5,616 nt of DNA from Clostridiales bacterium UBA1246 (lineage in GTDB: Bacteria; Bacillota; Clostridia; Oscillospirales; Oscillospiraceae). How positions within the stretch are numbered: position 1 is the stretch's first letter; every line of letters starts with the position of its first letter. This document shows positions 4,726 to 5,616 of the stretch, one piece after another. Both the position numbers and the translations under genes were made by a program. The DNA lies in contig DBWE01000108.1 in NCBI GenBank assembly GCA_002308315.1, positions 7,910-13,525 of the forward strand, read 5' to 3'. The notes below the pieces were generated by a model. That model saw only the letters and a list, made by a program, of their open reading frames with translations. It did not search any database and was not told where the DNA came from.

Positions 4726-5616
4726 CTATTCCGTGTAAAATTCTCTCCTGCCGCTTATCTTGTCCTTCCACAGCGGGGAAATGCTCCTGAGATACTCCAC
4801 CGTCTCCGTGACGGCCTTCACGACGTATCCCATTTCCTCCTCGGTGTTGTCCTCGCTCAGCGACAGTCTCAGCGAGCCGTGGGCCAGCTCATGCGGCCTG
4901 CCCAGGGCCAGCAGCACGTGGCTGGGGTCGAGGGAGCCCGAGGTACACGCGGAGCCGGACGAGGCGCATATGCCCTTGTCGTCCAGCAGGAGCAGCAGGC
5001 TTTCCCCTTCTATGCCCTCGAAGCAGAAATTCACGTTTCCCGGCAGCCTCCGCTCCCTGTCGCCGTTGAGCACGCTGTGCTCTATCCGGGAAAGGCCGTC
5101 GATAAGCATTTCCCTCATCTTCAGCAGTTTTTTGCTGTTTTTATCCATATCGGCGCAGGCCTCCCCGAGAGCCGCCGCCATCGCCGCCGCGGCGGCGACG
5201 TTCTCCGTACCGGCGCGCTTTCCCCGCTCCTGCGCTCCGCCCTCTATGAGATTTGTCAGCGGCACGCCCCGCCGAGCGTAAAGGATGCCCACGCCCTTGG
5301 GGCCGTGGAATTTGTGGGCCGATCCCGAAAGCATATCAATATTCTCCGCCTTTACGTTCACCGGCAGATGCCCTATCGCCTGCACCGCGTCGGTATGGAA
5401 CGTCACTCCCCTGCCGCGGCAAATTTCGCCTATTTCGGCTATGGGCATGACCGAGCCTATCTCGTTGTTGGCGTACATGACGGTGACGAGGCAGGTATCG
5501 TCCCTTATGGCCTCCGCTACCTGTTCGGGAAAGATCATCCCGTTTTCGTGCACGTCGAGCAGCTGTACCTCAAAGCCCTCTTTTTCCAGCTTTTTCAGCG
5601 TATGCAGCACCGCGTG
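4726..5616 (-). CDS. Cysteine desulfurase, NifS/IscS type (5' end beyond window)
   Basis: This PLP enzyme converts cysteine to alanine and passes the sulfur as a persulfide to the Fe-S scaffold. About 296 codons are visible, ending in TAG; the first hundred or so lie outside. The visible part opens with HAVLHTLKKLEKEGFEV. Its His matches the PLP-stacking His of the EHxAV motif. Next come MYANNEIGSV, HTDAVQAIGH, and SAHKFHGPKG with the PLP-binding Lys. The persulfide-carrying Cys lies in ASSGSACTSGS, followed by ELAHGSLRLSLS. The Lys-to-Cys spacing of 122 residues equals that in E. coli IscS as I recall it. An in-frame GTG at 5610 is an internal Val codon, not the start. Pairing with an IscU-type scaffold indicates housekeeping Fe-S assembly rather than nitrogen fixation. 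Confidence 0.96.
   Translation of the reverse strand, partial: HAVLHTLKKLEKEGFEVQLLDVHENGMIFPEQVAEAIRDDTCLVTVMYANNEIGSVMPIAEIGEICRGRGVTFHTDAVQAIGHLPVNVKAENIDMLSGSAHKFHGPKGVGILYARRGVPLTNLIEGGAQERGKRAGTENVAAAAAMAAALGEACADMDKNSKKLLKMREMLIDGLSRIEHSVLNGDRERRLPGNVNFCFEGIEGESLLLLLDDKGICASSGSACTSGSLDPSHVLLALGRPHELAHGSLRLSLSEDNTEEEMGYVVKAVTETVEYLRSISPLWKDKISGRREFYTE

Noticed and set aside
4261..5616. Nitrogen fixation genes, from the nifS/nifU names
   Set aside because: The scaffold is a short IscU-type protein without the NifU C-terminal domain, and no nif structural genes are present. Housekeeping Fe-S assembly is the simpler reading.

Overview
All six genes read right to left on the minus strand. 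The GC-rich sequence, the neighbouring nifS-nifU pair, the split Wzz-type adaptor and tyrosine kinase with a PHP-type phosphatase, and the class B sortase with an SPxTG-type anchor together suggest a Gram-positive Firmicute. The closest fit is a GC-rich member of the Clostridia (Oscillospiraceae/Ruminococcaceae-like). This is inferred from gene content; no 16S or other marker is present.

From the right: positions 5616-4726 hold the C-terminal three quarters of a NifS/IscS cysteine desulfurase, entering from outside the window. It is followed after 36 bases by an IscU-type Fe-S scaffold gene (4689-4261). A 295-base intergenic gap (3966-4260) holds a large inverted repeat, probably the terminator of the nifSU unit. 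It also holds a good sigma-A-type promoter (TTGATA, 17 bases, TAAACT) and a structured leader of about 125 bases.

The promoter serves a tightly packed unit: a Wzz/CpsC-like membrane adaptor (3965-3186), a BY-kinase/CpsD-like ATPase (3189-2290), a CpsB/YwqE-like PHP tyrosine phosphatase (2297-1593), a class B sortase with a TTG start (1596-775), and a secreted protein carrying an SPQTG sorting signal (736 to beyond position 1). The first four genes overlap each other by 4 to 8 bases. The last starts 38 bases after the sortase stop.

The adaptor, kinase and phosphatase form the known tyrosine-phosphorylation switch of capsule/exopolysaccharide export. Here the genes that follow are not glycosyltransferases but a sortase and its probable substrate. 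The inferred picture is a cell-surface unit in which a phosphotyrosine module is co-expressed with covalent wall anchoring of one abundant small protein. The unusually tyrosine-rich tails on both the adaptor and the kinase are the second distinctive feature.
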